7,956 nucleotides of DNA. Origin: Accumulibacter sp. GTDB taxonomy: Bacteria > Pseudomonadota > Gammaproteobacteria > Burkholderiales > Rhodocyclaceae. Position 1 is the stretch's first letter. Every line of letters starts with the position of its first letter. Of this stretch, positions 6,066 to 7,956 are shown in pieces. The position numbers were made by a program, and so were the translations under genes. Below the pieces are notes generated by a model, which was not told where the DNA came from, did no database searches, and saw only the letters and a list, made by a program, of their open reading frames with translations. The DNA is taken from NCBI GenBank assembly GCA_003538495.1, contig DPSD01000570.1:1-7956 (forward strand), given 5' to 3'.

Positions 6066-6626
6066 CTAAAACGTAGACCGCGCCTTAGCCCGGCGCTCTT
6101 CCGGCGTCATGCCATTTGCGCCTTGCGGGGCGGGCGTCGGCATGGTCGTCTGGCGCGTCGCTTGGCCGTTGGCCGGTTGGGCCGGTTGCATCAGCGCCGC
6201 CAGCGCCGCCGCGTCCTCGGCCAGCGCCTCGGCCGTGTCACCTTGCAGCCGTTGCCACAGTGACGGGATGCCGGCCGCCTGGGCCGCGTCCTTGCGCTGG
6301 TTGTCAAACTCGATTTGACGTAACCGCGCCTCTGTCTCGGCCGCCTTCGCTTTCTCGGCCTCGTATAGCTTTTTAAATTCGCCTTGCTCGGCGGCCTGTT
6401 TCTCGGCGGCCTCTGCCTGGGCTTTCTCCGTCGCGGTTAGCTTGCCTTCGGCCTCGCGTAGCTTGCGCCGGTAGTCGGCGGCCTCTTTGTTGGCCGCCGT
6501 CACCTGGGCGCGTAGCTGCTCAGGCGTTAGTTCGCTTTGCGGCTGTCCTGTGTCTGTCGTTTGCGGTTGACCTTCGTCCGCCTGGGGCTGTGGGGTGGGT
6601 TCCTGACCCGTCGCGTTATCTGCCAT
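6066..6626 (-). CDS. Capsid scaffolding protein
   Basis: A 186-residue protein with the layout of phage scaffolds, which direct procapsid assembly from the inside. Residues 1-34 are disordered and rich in Gln, Pro and Thr. Residues about 35-115 form a long coiled coil rich in Ala, Glu, Lys and Arg (ANKEAADYRRKLREAEGKLT, then EKAQAEAAEKQAAEQGEFKK). Residues 118-147 form another helical segment and 148-170 a Pro-rich linker. The last 15 residues (GMTPEERRAKARSTF) form a basic helix like the capsid-binding end of other scaffolds. I chose ATG 6626, with AGGAGG 9 bases upstream. A longer start at 6698 would read through the leader hairpins and is rejected. The next gene starts 20 bases downstream of the stop. 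Confidence 0.88.
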   Translation of the reverse strand: MADNATGQEPTPQPQADEGQPQTTDTGQPQSELTPEQLRAQVTAANKEAADYRRKLREAEGKLTATEKAQAEAAEKQAAEQGEFKKLYEAEKAKAAETEARLRQIEFDNQRKDAAQAAGIPSLWQRLQGDTAEALAEDAAALAALMQPAQPANGQATRQTTMPTPAPQGANGMTPEERRAKARSTF

Positions 6627-6631
6627 GTCGA

Positions 6632-6648
6632 TAGCCCTCCTGGGGCTA
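6632..6648 (-). promoter_or_regulatory. Small hairpin over the scaffold ribosome binding site
   Basis: On the minus strand TAGCCC and GGGCTA pair perfectly around a 5-base loop (CAGGA). The AGGAGG ribosome site for the scaffold gene (6636-6641) spans the loop and the first two bases of the second arm. Folding would partly hide it, so initiation may depend on transcription state or on a bound factor. The effect is inferred; only the pairing is seen. Confidence 0.55.
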
Positions 6649-6655
6649 GAAAACG

Positions 6656-6694
6656 AAAAAGCGGCGGAGAAACCTTGATAGGTTCTTCCGCCGC
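6656..6694 (-). terminator. Rho-independent-terminator-like hairpin in the leader
   Basis: On the minus strand GCGGCGGA pairs with TCCGCCGC (8 bp), followed inwards by a 2-base internal mismatch and 4 further pairs (AACC with GGTT) around the loop TATCAA. The stem (6661-6694) is followed directly by TTTTTCGTTTT (6650-6660). That is the form of an intrinsic terminator for leftward transcription. It lies after the promoter candidate and before the scaffold gene, so it would stop or attenuate transcription into the capsid genes unless antiterminated. It may also terminate transcription from the minor head genes. Confidence 0.7.
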
Positions 6695-6722
6695 TCACTT
6701 TTCAGCTTGTGGCTGTGGTTAT

Positions 6723-6773
6723 TCGATTAGTTTACAGTATAGCTTAAGTTGTTGTATTAAGTCAACTAATCGA
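6723..6773. repeat. Perfect 10-bp inverted repeats flanking the promoter
   Basis: TCGATTAGTT (6723-6732) and its exact reverse complement AACTAATCGA (6764-6773) lie 31 bases apart. One arm touches the -35 box and holds the TAG stop of the preceding gene; the other covers the expected transcription start. Beyond a 4-base insertion (TATT), the similarity continues as GTGGT (6715-6719) and ACCAC (6773-6777). The layout resembles a pair of operator half-sites or two copies of a regulator's site, but could also be a structure in read-through RNA. Confidence 0.65.
6736..6765 (-). promoter_or_regulatory. Sigma70-like promoter for the capsid/tail genes
   Basis: Minus-strand TTGACT (6760-6765) and TATACT (6736-6741) are separated by 18 bases, each matching the consensus at 5 of 6 positions. 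They lie in the only AT-rich stretch of the window, just after the stop of the zinc-ribbon gene. Transcription would start near 6729, leaving a leader of about 100 bases before the scaffold gene. No extended -10 TG is present. Confidence 0.6.
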
Positions 6774-7137
6774 CCACGGCCGCTGCCATATCCGTCCCGG
6801 CAATCGGCACCAGCCCCAACGCCGGCCGCCACTTTGCTTGCGTCTCATCGAAGACGCGGCCGAACCTCTCCTTCGCCTTTTCCACGGCCCGCCAGTGGCC
6901 GGGCGTCTTCGAGCGGTCGAACTCCTGCCGCTTCCGCGTGAGCGTCGTGCGGTAGCGCCTCATCCGGTCATCCTCCACGAACAGATGGCCGAACCAGTGG
7001 CAATGAGGACAGGATAGGCCAACGTTGCGGAGATCAGGATGGTCGCCAATCGGCCGGATGGTGAAGTCGGCCGGGGCGAATCCACGGCCGCAATCCGGGC
7101 ATGTGATCTGCTTGATACTATCTGTGTTGTTGTCCAT
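6766..7137 (-). CDS. Zinc-ribbon protein of unknown function
   Basis: A 123-residue protein with two Cys-x-x-Cys knuckles: Cys13-Pro-Asp-Cys16 and Cys43-Pro-His-Cys46. Neighbouring histidines are at 45, 47 and 51. This is the form of a zinc ribbon of about 35 residues. The rest (about residues 55-110) is basic and probably helical (MRRYRTTLTRKRQEFDRSKT, then VEKAKERFGRVFDETQAKWR), which could bind nucleic acid or a partner protein. It sits between the minor head gene and the scaffold gene. The ATG at 7137 has AAGGA about 7 bases upstream (a closer AGGAG is too near), and the start overlaps the preceding gene by 20 bases. I do not recognise a named family; the zinc site is seen, its function is unknown. 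Confidence 0.8.
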   Translation of the reverse strand: MDNNTDSIKQITCPDCGRGFAPADFTIRPIGDHPDLRNVGLSCPHCHWFGHLFVEDDRMRRYRTTLTRKRQEFDRSKTPGHWRAVEKAKERFGRVFDETQAKWRPALGLVPIAGTDMAAAVVD

Positions 7138-7360
7138 TCTCCTGTCCTTCGGCGGGCGACTGCCGCGCCAACGCCCGCCGCTCCTCTCGCGTCAGGCACG
7201 CCCGGTCAGACGGCCGCAGACCGCCGACGGCGACTAACTCATCTTCCAGCATCTTGAGATAGCGAATGGTGTAGGCCCGCATCTGCATGTAGTGCGCGAT
7301 CTGGGTCTGGGTGGAAGTCATAGACCGTGGCGCATCGTAGACCGGGCGCGGCTCGCTCAT
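7118..7360 (-). CDS. Unknown small protein
   Basis: I do not recognise this 80-residue protein. Its middle (residues 16-48) looks like one amphipathic helix rich in aromatic residues and methionine (TSTQTQIAHYMQMRAYTIRY, then LKMLEDELVAVGG). A hydrophilic tail follows with many Arg, Glu and Gln (LTREERRALARQSPAEGQEN). The ATG at 7360 overlaps the stop of the minor head gene as ATGA, and GAGGT lies about 6 bases upstream. Its end overlaps the zinc-ribbon gene by 20 bases. The tight coupling on both sides and regular codon use argue that it is real. It has neither a membrane segment nor a signal peptide. Confidence 0.7.
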   Translation of the reverse strand: MSEPRPVYDAPRSMTSTQTQIAHYMQMRAYTIRYLKMLEDELVAVGGLRPSDRACLTREERRALARQSPAEGQENGQQHR

Positions 7361-7956
7361 TCAACGACCTCGCCGGTGCTGTTTCTGTATTCCAACCAGC
7401 AGCGGCATCTCGATAAGCATTGCCGGTCGCCGATAGGGGTGAGTGTGCCGACCGGCTGCCAGCCTTTATCCGTCTCGCCGACACAACCACCACAGTGCTC
7501 GGCTCCTGGATTCAAATTGTTATGCTCCTCGCCATAGCCGCGCCGCCGGGCCTCCCGGCCGCGTAGCGCCATGTAGAGGCCCCAACCGGCCGCGCCGTAG
7601 AGCATGGCCCGCCGTGGGAAACGACCGTCGCGCGGGATGCGCCCGGCGGCCAGGTCATCGGCGAACGTGTCCAGATAGCCGAGTTCTGATTGCAAGTGCG
7701 TCTCGATGTCGCCTTGCGCCACGCCGATCCGCGCCCAGCCACCGACGGCAAACGCCCCGGCGACGAGGGCCGAGGCGGCGGCAATCCCCGCCATGCGCAG
7801 CGCCCATTCGTCGGCCGGAACGCGCTCAATAGATACGGCGCGTGCCTCACCTTCCAGCCCGGCCATCACGCGCTCCAGTTGCGCGAGTACGACCGTCGTC
7901 TGGACGCGACGGCGGCGATAGAGCCACACGCCCAGCCCCGCCGCGGCCAGCCACTC
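7357..7956 (-). CDS. Minor head / head-morphogenesis protein, C-terminal part (5' end off window)
   Basis: The frame is open from the window edge to TGA 7357-7359, at least 199 codons. A GTG at 7929 is not needed as a start, because the frame continues in good coding sequence to 7956. The last 45 residues hold Cys-Gly-Gly-Cys, then 21 residues, then Cys-x-x-x-Cys-x-Cys (CGGCVGETDKGWQPVGTL, then IGDRQCLSRCRCWLEY). That pattern occurs at the C-terminus of MuF/SPP1 gp7-type minor head proteins, probably as a metal knuckle. A hydrophobic, Ala-rich segment (MAGIAAASALVAGAFAVGGW) lies about 45 residues after the GTG. Position before the scaffold gene fits; portal and terminase genes would be expected beyond the right edge. 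An alternative is the C-terminus of a fused portal-morphogenesis protein. Confidence 0.7.
   Translation of the reverse strand, partial: EWLAAAGLGVWLYRRRRVQTTVVLAQLERVMAGLEGEARAVSIERVPADEWALRMAGIAAASALVAGAFAVGGWARIGVAQGDIETHLQSELGYLDTFADDLAAGRIPRDGRFPRRAMLYGAAGWGLYMALRGREARRRGYGEEHNNLNPGAEHCGGCVGETDKGWQPVGTLTPIGDRQCLSRCRCWLEYRNSTGEVVE

Noticed and set aside
6627..6698. A longer start (6698) for the scaffold protein
   Set aside because: The extra residues would be coded by the hairpins and T-run, while ATG 6626 has a proper AGGAGG site.
6537..6941. A plus-strand frame across the leader region
   Set aside because: It crosses the terminator hairpin and promoter, and its protein is low-complexity Pro/Arg/Ser; it is a shadow of the scaffold and zinc-ribbon genes.
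1..7956. CRISPR array, tRNA, transposon, integrase or defence genes
   Set aside because: I saw no repeated spacer pattern, no tRNA-like cloverleaf and no recognisable protein of these classes; the window is filled by structural genes.

Overview
The window is a GC-rich (roughly 60-65% by eye) stretch of a tailed double-stranded DNA phage or prophage. Every gene I accept lies on the minus strand, so the biological order runs from position 7956 down to 1. It is the structural module of a virion with a long tail. A tube protein, an overlapping pair of tail chaperone frames and a TP901-type tape measure are present, with no sheath gene beside the tube gene, which points to a non-contractile (siphovirus-like) tail. 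The host cannot be named; codon use and composition suggest a GC-rich bacterium. Nothing here shows whether the element is integrated or free (no integrase, att site or host gene).

Right to left the layout is: (1) 7956-6766, the C-terminal part of a minor head/head-morphogenesis protein, an 80-residue unknown protein and a 123-residue zinc-ribbon protein, all overlapping; (2) 6765-6627, the only sizeable non-coding gap, which is AT-rich and holds a good sigma70-like promoter flanked by perfect 10-bp inverted repeats, a rho-independent-terminator-like hairpin and a small hairpin over the ribosome binding site; (3) 6626-4560, scaffolding protein, small capsid decoration-type protein and major capsid protein; (4) 4548-2588, a small unknown protein, then head-tail connector, head-closure, HK97 gp10-like and tail-terminator candidates; (5) 2578-1884, two small unknown proteins, one beta-rich; (6) 1891-1358, tail tube protein; (7) 1339-676, tail assembly chaperone with an overlapping second frame, probably joined by +1 frameshifting; (8) 650-1, the N-terminal 216 codons of the tape measure protein, cut by the window edge.

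The genes are tightly packed. Several junctions are 4-base ATGA overlaps and the rest are short overlaps or gaps of a few to a few tens of bases, most with a clear Shine-Dalgarno sequence, as expected of one late operon. The module would build a procapsid around the scaffold, close the neck, and polymerise the tail tube along the tape measure with help from the chaperones. The least ordinary parts are the layered leader before the scaffold gene, the likely +1 recoding in the tail chaperone, and a strong excess of the palindrome CGGCCG. I found no defence system, CRISPR array, tRNA or transposon.
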